A stretch of 64,000 nucleotides of DNA from Chengkuizengella marina (GCF_009910845.1 NZ_SIJB01000028.1:150648-214647), one strand, 5' to 3'; counted from the stretch's first letter, positions 19,053 to 28,214 are shown. Notes: a model not told the origin generated them from the letters alone. Program-made: numbers and translations.

Positions 19053-20147
19053 ATGGAATTAATAACAGAGGTCATACATTATATATTTATTTGGTTAACA
19101 GATTTAGGTTATTGGGGTATCATGATTGGTTTAATGATAGAAGTCATTCCAAGTGAAATTATTTTATCTTATGGTGGATTTTTAATTTATCAAAACAAAA
19201 TTACTTGGACTGAAGCGATGGTTTTTGCAACAATTGGAGGGACATTAGCTCAAATCTTTCTTTATTGGCTAGGGAAATTCGGCGGCAGACCTTTAATTGA
19301 GAAGTATGGAAAGTATATCTTAATACATAAAAAACATCTTGATTTATCTGAAAAATGGTTTAATCAGTATGGTACGGGTATGATTTTTACAGCTCGATTT
19401 ATTCCAGTTGTTCGACATGCCATATCTATTCCAGCTGGTTTAGCTAATATGTCGTTTATTCGTTTTAGTGTTTTAACAACTTTAGCTGTAATACCTTGGT
19501 CTGCTTTTTTCTTGTTTTTAGGAACGACATTGGGAGAGAATTGGGAGCAAATTGATGAAAAAGCACAACCTTTTGTGATGCCATTTATTATTGTTTCTTT
19601 GCTGCTTACTGGTTTTTATTTGATTTATAAAATAACAAAGAAAAAAGATAGCTCGTCTCAAAATTATGGTCTTGAAGGAGAGAAAATAGTAAAACATCAA
19701 TTAAAGTATCTTCCTAAGGGCTATACAGTTTTTCATGATATAAAATTAAAAACAAATGGAAGAACACAACAGTTTGATCATGTTGCTATCGGACCCAATG
19801 GTATATTTCATATTGAAACAAAACATTGGTCTGGTGAAATTCGTTTTACTTCTCAAGGAATTCAAAGAAGTAATAATAAAAACAACGTAGATCCAACAGC
19901 ACAAATGTACAGACACGATTATATTATAAAAGAGCTGTTAAGAAGAAATAATATGAAAACTAGCATTCGTGGACTAATTTGTTTTTCTCATCCTAATTGT
20001 CAGATTATAGGTGAAAGTCCCGCTTTTAAAACGATAAAAGTAGATCGCTTATTGCATACGATCCAATCTTATAAAACGAAACGGCCTGTATCTAAAGAAG
20101 AAATGAAAAGACTTTCAAATATTATTGAGCATCACCTTGTAAGTTAA
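19053..20147 (+). CDS. DedA-family membrane protein fused to a NERD domain
   Basis: Residues 1-195 form a DedA (SNARE-associated/VTT) protein. The motif ARFIPVVRHAISIPAG near residue 112 is typical, and five to six hydrophobic segments are visible. DedA proteins act in lipid (undecaprenyl phosphate or phosphatidylethanolamine) translocation and membrane homeostasis. Residues about 207-330 form a nuclease-related NERD domain: LEGEKIVKHQL, FDHVAIGPNGIFHIETKHW with the D...E-x-K pattern of a restriction-type nuclease fold. The fusion places a putative nuclease fold on the cytoplasmic face. The start ATG at 19053 follows AAAGGCAGGG. The combination is unusual and its role unknown. Confidence 0.85.
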   Translation: MELITEVIHYIFIWLTDLGYWGIMIGLMIEVIPSEIILSYGGFLIYQNKITWTEAMVFATIGGTLAQIFLYWLGKFGGRPLIEKYGKYILIHKKHLDLSEKWFNQYGTGMIFTARFIPVVRHAISIPAGLANMSFIRFSVLTTLAVIPWSAFFLFLGTTLGENWEQIDEKAQPFVMPFIIVSLLLTGFYLIYKITKKKDSSSQNYGLEGEKIVKHQLKYLPKGYTVFHDIKLKTNGRTQQFDHVAIGPNGIFHIETKHWSGEIRFTSQGIQRSNNKNNVDPTAQMYRHDYIIKELLRRNNMKTSIRGLICFSHPNCQIIGESPAFKTIKVDRLLHTIQSYKTKRPVSKEEMKRLSNIIEHHLVS

Positions 20148-20517
20148 TAAGAGTATGATTGATTTATATTAAAATCCATTCAATGACATATATCAGTATC
20201 ATATCTAACAAGGCTGTAGGTGATGTTTTTTTCATCTACAGTTCATTTTGTTCAATTACGTGTTCATCCAATCTATTAAATAGCTCAAAAGCAGTTTTCC
20301 AGAATCAGGATTTTATAAAATATGAGGTTCATTTTAACATGAAAATAAGTTGTTTATTGCAACTTTTGTAGAAGAAATTAAATATTATTTTTATACATAC
20401 GTTTTAATTTTTATACATTTTTTATAAAAAAGATATAGACGTTTTGGTTGAGTAAGGTTAAAATTTACAATTATAGTATGGTAAATTCATCTAAAACGTC
20501 TGGGGGAGAAATAGACT
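20148..20517. other. 370-bp intergenic region before the chemoreceptor gene
   Basis: A weak hairpin (CTGTAGGTGATG/CATCTACAG near 20214-20240) follows the DedA-NERD gene. A 9-bp inverted repeat, AGACGTTTT at 20437-20445 and AAAACGTCT at 20493-20501, brackets the AT-rich region directly before the chemoreceptor start. Its right arm ends next to the GGGGGAG ribosome binding site, so pairing could mask it. No gene or RNA is evident. Confidence 0.45.
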
Positions 20518-22500
20518 GTGTTTAAAAAAATGAGAACCAAATTAACAGTAATTATGGGTATTTTATTGGTCTTTATGTTAGTTATAAATCAATCACTAAC
20601 GTACTTTTACATGAAAAAAAATATGGAAAGTGAAATTATTACTCAAGGAAAAGGCACTGTAGAACAGCTTGAACATAATTTTGAAGTTTATTTTAATGAT
20701 TACAAAAAAAATATAGAAAGATATAGTGTAGACCATAGGATAATATCTTTTATAAATAACAACGACGGAAAAGTACTTTTAGATATTGACCAAGACTTTA
20801 GTACGTTTTTACAAACAAATTCTGACGTTTCCATGATTTATTTTGGAACAAGTGATAAAAGTATGTTCGACATGCCAAAGAAAGATAGGACTGGTTATGA
20901 TCCTACTGAAAGACCTTGGTATCAAAAAGCATTGGCATATCCAGATCAAGTGGTATGGACTGAGCCATATATAGGACATTCCAATCAACAATTAATGATT
21001 ACAGCTGCGAAAACGATTCGAGTTGATAATGAAATTAAGGGTGTTATTGGTATAGACATTTTATTAGAGACACTAAGTCAACTTGTAAATGAAATCAATG
21101 TAAGCCATAATGGTAGTATTTTTTTATTGGACCAAGATGGCAGCCCTCTCATATATACTGATAATGAAGGTAAGGATTTATCTGAGAAAGAACACATAAC
21201 AAAGCTGTACGAAGATGATTCAGGGAAGATTTCATATGTAAGTGGGAATGAAGAGAGAATACTGTACTTTGTAACGATACCAAATCTAGGGTGGAAAATA
21301 TTTATTGACTATAATCAAGAGGATCTATTTGCCAGACTGAATAATGCGTTGTTTCTTAGTATGATTATTGGTGGTATTGCCATACTGATGACTATAGGGG
21401 TTATTTATGTAGCAGCAAGAAGTATTTCTACACCAATTGTCTCATTGCGAGAACAAGTTGAAATGGTATCTTCAGGTAATCTTTCAAACAATACGACCGT
21501 AAGAGCAAAGGACGAGGTAGGGGATTTAGCATTACATTTTAATAAAATGATAATAAATATGCGTAATATTATTTTTAATGTAAAAAGTGTTTTAACAAGG
21601 GTTATTAGATCATCAGAAAGATTACAGAAGATAAGTAAGGAAATGATGGGTACGAGCGAGCAAATAGCTGTAGCGATAGAAGAAGTTGCTCAGGGGGTTA
21701 GTCAGCAAGCAGTGGACACGGAAAAAATGAATGATAAAACAATTCAATTGTCTGATAAAATTAATCAAGTTCATCATTCTATTAATGAAATTAAAGAGTT
21801 GTCCATGAAGTCTACTGATGCAAGTAATGAAGGACTTCAAAGTTTAGAAAATTTGCAGCTAAAATCTAATCTATCTAATCGTGAATTTAGTTCTGTAGAG
21901 AGTGTACTAGTAAAACTTATCGAAAAAGTAAAAAAAATAGAATTAGTATCACAATCCATTTCTGAAGTGTCCGAGCAAACAAATTTGCTTGCTCTAAATG
22001 CTAGTATAGAAGCAGCAAGGGCAGGTGAAAGTGGAAAGGGTTTCGCAGTTGTGGCACGAGAAGTTCGGAATTTAGCTAAAAAATCAGCTAAAGAAACAAG
22101 TGAAATACATGGTATAATATCTGCAATACAAGTTGAATCTGATCACGCAACAAATGCTATGAGTAAAGCAATTGCTATTAGCCACGAACAACAAGTTGCT
22201 GTTAGCCATTCGTGTGATTCTTTTAAGAACATCACATTTATGATGAATCAATTGATTGAATCCATTAACCATATTGTGATAGAGATTCAGCAAATGCATG
22301 AAAATAAGGATGTAGTAAATGATTCAATAACAAGTATATCAGCAATATCCCAACAATCTGCTGCGACAACAGAAGAAGTAAATGCTTCAACGGATGACCA
22401 ATTAGTTTATATACGTTCGGTCTCTAAATCAGTACAAGAGCTCAATCAAGCCTGCTTTCAATTAGAGGAGCTTATTTCACAATTTAAGTTGGAAGACTAA
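20518..22500 (+). CDS. Methyl-accepting chemotaxis protein with periplasm-facing Cache sensor
   Basis: The 660-residue receptor has a first membrane helix at about residues 11-31, a dCache-type sensor ([14 protein letters not shown] near 123-136 is the classic motif), a second helix near 283-303 and a HAMP domain. A long coiled-coil signalling domain follows. The hairpin tip region [29 protein letters not shown] is intact, so it should couple to CheW/CheA. The tip lacks obvious changes. The start is GTG at 20518, after CTGGGGGAGAA. It is transcribed towards the MBL hydrolase but no functional link is apparent. Ligand unknown. Confidence 0.93.
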   Translation: MFKKMRTKLTVIMGILLVFMLVINQSLTYFYMKKNMESEIITQGKGTVEQLEHNFEVYFNDYKKNIERYSVDHRIISFINNNDGKVLLDIDQDFSTFLQTNSDVSMIYFGTSDKSMFDMPKKDRTGYDPTERPWYQKALAYPDQVVWTEPYIGHSNQQLMITAAKTIRVDNEIKGVIGIDILLETLSQLVNEINVSHNGSIFLLDQDGSPLIYTDNEGKDLSEKEHITKLYEDDSGKISYVSGNEERILYFVTIPNLGWKIFIDYNQEDLFARLNNALFLSMIIGGIAILMTIGVIYVAARSISTPIVSLREQVEMVSSGNLSNNTTVRAKDEVGDLALHFNKMIINMRNIIFNVKSVLTRVIRSSERLQKISKEMMGTSEQIAVAIEEVAQGVSQQAVDTEKMNDKTIQLSDKINQVHHSINEIKELSMKSTDASNEGLQSLENLQLKSNLSNREFSSVESVLVKLIEKVKKIELVSQSISEVSEQTNLLALNASIEAARAGESGKGFAVVAREVRNLAKKSAKETSEIHGIISAIQVESDHATNAMSKAIAISHEQQVAVSHSCDSFKNITFMMNQLIESINHIVIEIQQMHENKDVVNDSITSISAISQQSAATTEEVNASTDDQLVYIRSVSKSVQELNQACFQLEELISQFKLED

Positions 22501-22534
22501 AAATGAAGTTTCGTTTTTATGAGGAGGATTTACA

Positions 22535-23164
22535 TTGAACAAATTACGAATTGAAACCTTTACATTAGGTCCCTTAGCAACTAATGCTTATTTAATTTCT
22601 AACCCAAGAGAGAAGAAAGGGATTATTATTGATCCTGGTATGCAGCCGCAGATATTAATTGAGCACATAAAAGAATTACAAATAGAAGCTATATTACTTA
22701 CACATGCACATCTTGATCATATAGGTGGGGTAGATGAAATACGCAAATTAAAGAAATGTCCAGTTTATTTACATAAGTTAGAATCTAAGTGGTTAACGGA
22801 TGCTGAATTAAATGGATCTACAAGATGGCCCGAATTAGGACCACCTTTTTCTACCGCTCCAGCTGAATATACATTAGAAGAAGGTCAAACGTTACGTTTT
22901 CTTGATAATGAATTTAAGGTGTTTCATACACCAGGACATTCTCCTGGGAGTGTTAGCTTTTTATATGGCGAAGATATTTTTAGTGGTGATGTTTTATTTC
23001 AACATTCAATGGGGAGAACAGATTTACCAGGTGGAAATTCCGAACAATTATATGAATCCATTTATGAGAAACTGTTTGTATTAGAGGACACAGTGAAGGT
23101 GCATCCTGGTCATGGACCTTCAACTACAATAGGACATGAAAGAGAGCATAATCCTTATTTATAG
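22535..23164 (+). CDS. Metallo-beta-lactamase-fold hydrolase (YqgX/glyoxalase II-like)
   Basis: This 209-residue MBL-fold protein keeps the dinuclear zinc motif THAHLDH near residues 56-62, plus GHSPGS near 133, SGDVLF near 149 and GHGPSTT near the end. Length and motif spacing match the Bacillus YqgX group, related to glyoxalase II thioester hydrolases. Substrate unknown. TTG start after GAGGAGG. It starts 34 bp after the chemoreceptor and ends 17 bp before nfrA. Confidence 0.88.
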   Translation: MNKLRIETFTLGPLATNAYLISNPREKKGIIIDPGMQPQILIEHIKELQIEAILLTHAHLDHIGGVDEIRKLKKCPVYLHKLESKWLTDAELNGSTRWPELGPPFSTAPAEYTLEEGQTLRFLDNEFKVFHTPGHSPGSVSFLYGEDIFSGDVLFQHSMGRTDLPGGNSEQLYESIYEKLFVLEDTVKVHPGHGPSTTIGHEREHNPYL

Positions 23165-23181
23165 AAGAAGGAGCTGAGAAA

Positions 23182-23922
23182 ATGAATGATACGATTAATT
23201 TGTTAAAGTCACATCGCTCAATTCGTAAATATAAATCTGATCCGATACCTCAGGAATATGTAGATGAAATATTAACGTCTGCTCAAATGGCTTCCTCTTC
23301 AAGTCATGTGCAAGCATATAGTGTAATTGGAGTAATGGACCAAGAGAAGAAAAAGAAGTTATCTATATTATCAGGAAATCAAACCTACGTTGCAGATTGT
23401 CCTTTATTTTTTGTATGGTGTGCAGATTTATATCGTTTAAAAGCTGCATGTGATATGGAGCAAACAGAAATGATTTCCGGAACCATGGAAAACTTCATAG
23501 TATCTACTGTAGACGTTGCTTTAGCCGCTCAAAATGCAGCGATCGCAGCTGAATCTTTAGGGTTAGGGATTGTATATATTGGGGGAATTCGAAATCAATC
23601 AAAAGAAGTGACTGAATTACTTCAGTTACCTGAACTTGTATATCCTGTATTTGGCATGTGTTTGGGATTTCCAGATCAAGATCCTATGGTGAGACCTCGT
23701 CTACAAACCAATATGATTTACCATCAAGAAAATTATAATACGAGCAAAACAACGAACGAACTAATGGACTACAATCAAATCATAAATGAATATTACTTAG
23801 ACCGTACAAAAGGAAAAGTAGACACAAATTGGTCAAAACAAATGTCTAATAAGTTTCAAACAGCATCGCGTAATCATTTAAGGAAATATTTGGAAGATCA
23901 AGGATTTGGATTTAGTGAATAA
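23182..23922 (+). CDS. nfrA: NfrA-type FMN oxidoreductase/nitroreductase
   Basis: The 246-residue protein matches the oxygen-insensitive NADPH nitroreductase/FMN reductase NfrA. The N-terminal HRSIRKYKSDPIPQEYVDEI and SSSHVQAYSVIGV bind FMN, and ESLGLGIVYIGGIRN near residue 124 is a family signature. The C-terminal YNTSKTTNELMDYNQII extension is typical of the NfsA/Frp branch. NfrA proteins reduce flavins, nitro compounds and bind or degrade NAD derivatives under stress. Start ATG after AAGGAG. A terminator overlaps its stop codon. Confidence 0.9.
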   Translation: MNDTINLLKSHRSIRKYKSDPIPQEYVDEILTSAQMASSSSHVQAYSVIGVMDQEKKKKLSILSGNQTYVADCPLFFVWCADLYRLKAACDMEQTEMISGTMENFIVSTVDVALAAQNAAIAAESLGLGIVYIGGIRNQSKEVTELLQLPELVYPVFGMCLGFPDQDPMVRPRLQTNMIYHQENYNTSKTTNELMDYNQIINEYYLDRTKGKVDTNWSKQMSNKFQTASRNHLRKYLEDQGFGFSE

Positions 23923-23962
23923 AACTAATCATCTATTAGGTTAGGTGGGTCAGTTTTATTTT
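23920..23962 (+). terminator. Terminator overlapping the nfrA stop codon
   Basis: TAAAACT and AGTTTTA close a hairpin whose inner arms (ATCATCT / AGGTGGGT) pair with G-U wobbles, followed by TTTTCT. The stem begins in the stop codon itself. Confidence 0.7.
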
Positions 23963-24375
23963 CTAGAGTTACATTATATGCATAATTATTCAATAAATTA
24001 TTCAGAATTTCTCAATATGTATGAAATGAATACTAGAACGATGGATAGCTATATAGAGGTTAAATTTCATAGACTCTAGTCAAGGATACTGTAGGTGAGA
24101 TAAATATCTTACTATAATTTTCTAAATAGTTGCTAGTATTAACACAAATAATTCTAAATTAATGTAATCTATATTACATACTTTAACTTTTTATATTAAT
24201 ATAATATAATTAACATAAATAACCAGTTATGTAGTTATAACAAACTTAATATTATGACTAAACGATTAAAGATCAGAGCAAATTTGTGGAATTTATTATC
24301 AAAATTTGTAGAATTTTTTTAACTTATTTAATATGAATTGGAATAAAACACTTACATTTACAAAAATAATAAAAG

Positions 24376-24404
24376 TTGACATCGAAAATTTAGTTTGATA
24401 TATT
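24376..24404 (+). promoter_or_regulatory. Strong sigma-A promoter of a candidate non-coding RNA
   Basis: TTGACA at 24376-24381 and TATATT at 24399-24404 are separated by exactly 17 bp. No protein-coding frame with a ribosome binding site follows before the terminator at 24547-24569, so the expected transcript is non-coding. Confidence 0.8.
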
Positions 24405-24410
24405 GTAAAA

Positions 24411-24569
24411 AAAATGAAATAAACGAAAAGCCTACTGTAACTTTGGCGGGTAGCAGTAGACTTTTCTTAAAACACAAGACTTGATAGGAACTGTCTTGTG
24501 AATCTGATATTATTATAACCTTATTTCCATAATAATGGTATTAAATCCCGCCTTTTGGCGGTTTTTTTT
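24411..24569 (+). ncRNA. Candidate structured small RNA, about 160 nt, with possible pseudoknot
   Basis: Four stems are visible in order. P1 pairs GAAAAG (24425-24430) with CTTTTC (24461-24466) and CTACTG (24432-24437) with CAGTAG (24454-24459). P2 pairs CACAAGAC (24473-24480) with GTCTTGTG (24493-24500). P3 pairs ATTATTAT (24509-24516) with ATAATAAT (24529-24536). P4 is the terminator CCGCC-TTTT-GGCGG with eight T residues. GGCGGG in the loop of P1 (24445-24450) is exactly complementary to CCCGCC (24547-24552) in the terminator, so a pseudoknot that competes with termination is possible. I do not recognise an Rfam family. The 5' end is estimated from the promoter. Confidence 0.7.
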
Positions 24570-25240
24570 GTATAATTATGTAATATATTTACTAAATAAT
24601 ACTAAAAAGATTAATTAATCTAATGTATTTTACTTACTATCACTTTAAGAAACAGTATTATTAACTTAATAAATGGTATATTTTAAAAAATATAAGTATA
24701 ATTTCTATATTAAAAATTTAGAAAATTTAGAAAATTTCTAATATTATATCATAGCATAATCAGATATCAATTTATTAACAACTAATTAATTTACATATGA
24801 TTAGCATTTAGTTAGTTACCACAAAATCATTAATTAAAGGGGGTGGAAAAAATGTAACCGTTTACTTAGATTGATTGATTTTTATGTGCTTTATCATAAT
24901 AGTAAAGGAGTGATAGTTAAGATAAATAAAAATCTCTAATTTGTTCTTATTTTGAAAAGCTTTTTATGGTTTAGGTTTTACTGACTTTCTGCTTGGTTGT
25001 CGATTCAGTCAGTTGAATGCTTAAACATAGAAAAGAGTCATTTTGTAATCGCTTTCTTTGTTTAGTAATAACGAAAATAATTTGAAACCCTGAATCATTT
25101 TTTTTACCAAAATAACTTAACGCTTTAAACAAATAACGTAATATTGATTAATTTTTAGACTGATATTTTTTAGTGGTTAATTATGTATGATATGTCATAA
25201 AGAAATGAAGCAATTATCAGTCATCAAAGGAGTGTTAATT
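24570..25240 (+). promoter_or_regulatory. Long gene-free leader of the toxin-like locus, repeat copy A
   Basis: This 670-bp AT-rich stretch contains no credible gene. From 24837 to about 25020 it carries a module found again at 32433-32575: AAAGGGGGTGG followed by ATG-TAA (24852-24857), then ATAGTAAAGGAGTGATA, then a hairpin (24980-25013) with the loop TTCTGCTTGGTTGTCGATTC. A long untranslated leader recalls the long leaders of hbl and nhe operons in Bacillus cereus (established knowledge), but no regulator box can be named from the sequence. Confidence 0.55.
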
Positions 25241-26395
25241 GTGAAGAAAGCAAGAAAGATTCTAGTCACTGGATTAATATCGATTATGATCGCTAATATT
25301 TTGTTTATTCCAAATGAAGCAAAAGCAAATAGCGATTTAATTGCATCTGTTCAAAGTTTAGAAAATGATATTCTGAGTCTTGGACAACAACAAGTTGTAT
25401 TAACTCAAAGTGTTCTTCAATTATTAGTACAACAGGAATTATCTATTCCGAATTATGAGAGATTAACTGAGTTGCAAACTTCAGTCCAAAATAATGCAAC
25501 TTTATGGTTGGACGGTATCAAAAACCAAAATCAAAAAGTGATCCAAGATATGATTAATTTCAACAATTCAGTAAGTGTTTATTATGACCCACTTGTAGAA
25601 TTAGCACAAAGTGTTAATGATGATCCTGAGAGTAAAAATCAACTTATTTTTGGATTAACACTTTTGCGTGATAAATTAAAAAATATACAAGCACATACAA
25701 ATGATACTTTTAAGAAAACTGAAGCTTTAAACTCAACAATTAGGGTCGAACATGATGAATTTTCTACTATAATTACGACTGCAACGACTGACTCAGAAAG
25801 TAGGTTGGCAGGCTTAAGCACAGAGCTTGAAGATTTAAAAAATACTAAAACAGAATTAATTGTAGGCTTGACAGGTTCTGTCATAGGAACACTCGCATCA
25901 GGAGGTAACTTAATCTTCACCATTGCTAGCATCAGTGGTCCTCTTGGAGCTGTTGGAGGTTTAGGTATTATTGTAGGCATCGCTTTTATAGTGGGTTCGT
26001 TGGTTGGTTTAGCAGTAATAAGCAAACAAATTCACGAGATAAACCAACAAATAGCGGCTAAGGCAAGAGAAATATTCGTTCTTAATCAAGATGTATCTAT
26101 GATGGAAGTAAATAGAATATCGATGGATGACTTTGCAATCTCAATAGATGAAACCGTCATTCAAAATGTGGATGGAACTATAAGTTCAGTAATCAGTGAA
26201 TTTGATGAAACAATAGATAACATTAGGTTAAATAATTCTATTAGTATTGACTATTTGGTAAATGATTTATTTACACCACTTAGAGATTCAATGCAACTCG
26301 TTTCTGATCAGTCTGAAGCGATTCAAACTTTTGATCATATCTCTTCAACGGAGATAAATCTAGATGGTGAACTTTACGACCAAATAGGAAATTAA
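25241..26395 (+). CDS. Hbl/Nhe-family alpha-helical pore-forming toxin component, hydrophobic-head type
   Basis: GTG at 25241 is the preferred start: AAAGGAG lies 8 bp upstream and translation begins with a clean signal peptide (VKKARK, hydrophobic core, NEAKA). The upstream in-frame ATG at 25187 lacks a ribosome binding site. The mature protein is long amphipathic helix broken by a hydrophobic hairpin (LTGSVIGTLASGG ... GGLGIIVGIAFIVGSLVGLAVI, about residues 195-260 of the shorter form). This is the inner membrane-inserting head of Hbl L1/L2 and NheB/C proteins. LWLDGIKNQNQ near residue 80 matches the family's conserved Trp segment. It is first in the locus, 44 bp before a second component. 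Confidence 0.88.
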   Translation: MKKARKILVTGLISIMIANILFIPNEAKANSDLIASVQSLENDILSLGQQQVVLTQSVLQLLVQQELSIPNYERLTELQTSVQNNATLWLDGIKNQNQKVIQDMINFNNSVSVYYDPLVELAQSVNDDPESKNQLIFGLTLLRDKLKNIQAHTNDTFKKTEALNSTIRVEHDEFSTIITTATTDSESRLAGLSTELEDLKNTKTELIVGLTGSVIGTLASGGNLIFTIASISGPLGAVGGLGIIVGIAFIVGSLVGLAVISKQIHEINQQIAAKAREIFVLNQDVSMMEVNRISMDDFAISIDETVIQNVDGTISSVISEFDETIDNIRLNNSISIDYLVNDLFTPLRDSMQLVSDQSEAIQTFDHISSTEINLDGELYDQIGN

Positions 26396-26439
26396 ATAGG
26401 GGTAAAATTATAAAAGAATCTGAAGGGAGAAGGTTATTT

Positions 26440-27591
26440 ATGAACAAGTTTACAAAAAAAATGATTTGTTTTTTATTAGCCATAATAGTAGTATTTAGTA
26501 CCATTGGTCCAAATCTTACGGTGTCTGCTAATGAACAAGTACAAGTTCTTCCTGATTTTGAAAATTTACAAAGAGGTTTAGAAAAATCAGCTACGAATTT
26601 CCTTGTAGTAGAAGCGTACGCAATGAGTGCTCAACAAAATACGAGAATCGTATTTGATAAAATGCAAGAAATTGCCCTTAATGTAGGAGTACTTACAGAC
26701 TTACAAGTTCATCTTAGCGATATTAATACAGCTGCGTTACATTGGTTAGATGTTGTAAAACCAAAAATGCAAACAGTTACTCAAGATGTTATTAGTTGGA
26801 CTAACACATATGAGGCGTTTTCTGATCCTTTGATAGAAACTGCAAACGCAAATGATATGGATAATTTCCAATATGGACTTAATCTATTAAAACAAAGAGC
26901 AGAAGGCTATCAGAAAAATGCAATTGATATACATGGATTATTAATAGATTATAGAGATACCCTTTCAAGTATTGTATCCAATCTACAGACAGATTTTAAT
27001 AAAATTGAAGCAGCAGTCGATGGAGAGACTGGTTTAGTAGCAGAATTAAATAGAGAAATAGAGAGATTAAATACTAGACTTTCAGAAATAAATATGCAGA
27101 TTTCTAATATAGCTTTTGGAGCAGCAGGATCGATAACTTTAGCAATAGTAGGTGCAAAGGTCGCTACTGTATTTCCTCTAGCTGGTGGAGCGATGATTCT
27201 TATTGGTGTAGTTGCTTTAACAGGTTTGACAGCAACGATAATAGCTTTGAATGTAGAAAGGGATAAAGTTATGGATGACATCGCCCAAAAGACTAAAGAT
27301 CTAGCACAAACAGAATATGAAATGACCATTTTTACAAATATTAAAGATGACGTAGTAGTTTTACATGCTAATTCCGATAGAGCAAAACATAGTACTGAAG
27401 GTCTGAAAAAGTATTGGTATGATGTACATGAAAAAATAGGTGCTGTCATAACAACTATAGATGAAGGTCAATGGGATAATTTATTCTGGGTAGTACCTCA
27501 ACTTGAAGACACAGCAAAAGCAGCAATGCAACTTAATGATTTTGCGAAACACATACAGTTAGGCTATGATTATGCAGAAATAAATCTATAA
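26440..27591 (+). CDS. Second Hbl/Nhe-family toxin component, hydrophobic-head type
   Basis: The 383-residue secreted protein has a signal peptide (MNKFTKK ... TVSANE) and the Bacillus_HBL layout. The Trp segment ALHWLDVVKPKMQ near residue 103 is followed by long helices. The hydrophobic hairpin IAFGAAGSITLAIVGAK ... AGGAMILIGVVALTGLTATIIAL lies near 224-270, and the C-terminal helix contains LKKYWYDVHEKIGAV. It lies 44 bp after the first component with its own AGGGAGAAGG box. The two probably form the membrane-inserting pair of a multi-part pore (inference by analogy with Hbl and Nhe). A long hairpin after it separates it from the lipoprotein gene. Confidence 0.9.
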   Translation: MNKFTKKMICFLLAIIVVFSTIGPNLTVSANEQVQVLPDFENLQRGLEKSATNFLVVEAYAMSAQQNTRIVFDKMQEIALNVGVLTDLQVHLSDINTAALHWLDVVKPKMQTVTQDVISWTNTYEAFSDPLIETANANDMDNFQYGLNLLKQRAEGYQKNAIDIHGLLIDYRDTLSSIVSNLQTDFNKIEAAVDGETGLVAELNREIERLNTRLSEINMQISNIAFGAAGSITLAIVGAKVATVFPLAGGAMILIGVVALTGLTATIIALNVERDKVMDDIAQKTKDLAQTEYEMTIFTNIKDDVVVLHANSDRAKHSTEGLKKYWYDVHEKIGAVITTIDEGQWDNLFWVVPQLEDTAKAAMQLNDFAKHIQLGYDYAEINL

Positions 27592-27616
27592 GTAGATTAA
27601 AATCATTATAACAAAG

Positions 27617-27660
27617 CCTTCTTGGACGATCATGATCAATGATTGTTCCAAGAAGGTTTG
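27617..27660 (+). terminator. Long hairpin after the second toxin component
   Basis: CCTTCTTGGA at 27617-27626 pairs perfectly with TCCAAGAAGG at 27647-27656, with an inner ATCAT/ATGAT stem. The following T-run is only three bases, so it may be a partial terminator or an mRNA-stabilising stem that sets relative expression. Confidence 0.65.
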
Positions 27661-27698
27661 AAAAATAAGAAAAATTATGAATAAGGGAGGAAAGGTGC

Positions 27699-28133
27699 AT
27701 GCTTTATTATTTCATTCGAAAATATGCTGCATCAACAGTGATGTATACATCTATAAAATTTTTACTAATGATGATTATGAGTCTTACTTTATTAAGTGCA
27801 TGTTCTTCAAGATCTCCCGTACACATCTTTAAAATCATGGATTTATTACAACAAAATGGAATCCTACTAAAACTTGATGAAAAAACAGATCTCTCGATTG
27901 GTGAATCGTATAATTACTTAGTGGAAGGTGAAAAAAGTAAAATCAGCATCTATGTATTTGATAGTGAAAAGGAGAGGCTGAAAGCGATGGAAGAAATTCC
28001 TTGGATCTATTCGGATGAGAGTGTAAGCTACAACAACATTTATATTACATATACTCCTTTTGGTGAAGTTGAGAAGGTGACGCTACCTGAAAAAATTAAT
28101 CGTGCTATCAATGAGTTAAAGACTGCGGAGTGA
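27699..28133 (+). CDS. Putative lipoprotein inside the toxin-like locus
   Basis: The 144-residue product has a long basic-hydrophobic N-terminus ending in the lipobox LLSAC (Cys near residue 35), so it should be lipid-anchored outside the membrane. ATG 27699 is preceded by GGGAGGAAAGG. An internal ATG at 27741 would give a more usual signal length. The mature part is small and mixed, with SIYVFDSEKERLKAMEEIPW near 85-104 and VSYNNIYITYTP near the end. I do not recognise the family. Position between toxin components suggests a role in export, self-protection or regulation (inference). Confidence 0.75.
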   Translation: MLYYFIRKYAASTVMYTSIKFLLMMIMSLTLLSACSSRSPVHIFKIMDLLQQNGILLKLDEKTDLSIGESYNYLVEGEKSKISIYVFDSEKERLKAMEEIPWIYSDESVSYNNIYITYTPFGEVEKVTLPEKINRAINELKTAE

Positions 28134-28149
28134 ATCAACATCGGAATGT

Positions 28150-28170
28150 AAAATCAAAAATTGATTTTTT
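28150..28170 (+). terminator. Short AT-rich hairpin with T-run
   Basis: AAAATCAA pairs with TTGATTTT over a 3-nt loop and merges into a T-run. It lies just after the lipoprotein gene and is weak because it has only two G-C pairs. Confidence 0.4.
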
Positions 28171-28214
28171 TGTTTATCATAATGATATAAAAGTCTAAAG
28201 GGAGGGTTTAAAAA

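Noticed and set aside
20159..20371. 70-residue frame between the DedA-NERD and chemoreceptor genes
   Set aside because: No ribosome binding site, a biased non-protein-like composition and a hairpin running through it; treated as intergenic.
24837..24862. Resemblance of GGGTGG...AACCG to a T-box sequence in the toxin leader
   Set aside because: The T-box core GGGTGG-n-ACCGCG is interrupted by several bases, there is no specifier stem and no terminator/antiterminator pair, and the downstream genes are not amino-acid related.
25639..26025. 128-residue frame on the minus strand inside the first toxin gene
   Set aside because: It has no ribosome binding site and mirrors the codon pattern of the real gene; an antisense shadow. 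Similar shadows inside 26949-27449 and 28646-29095 were rejected for the same reason.
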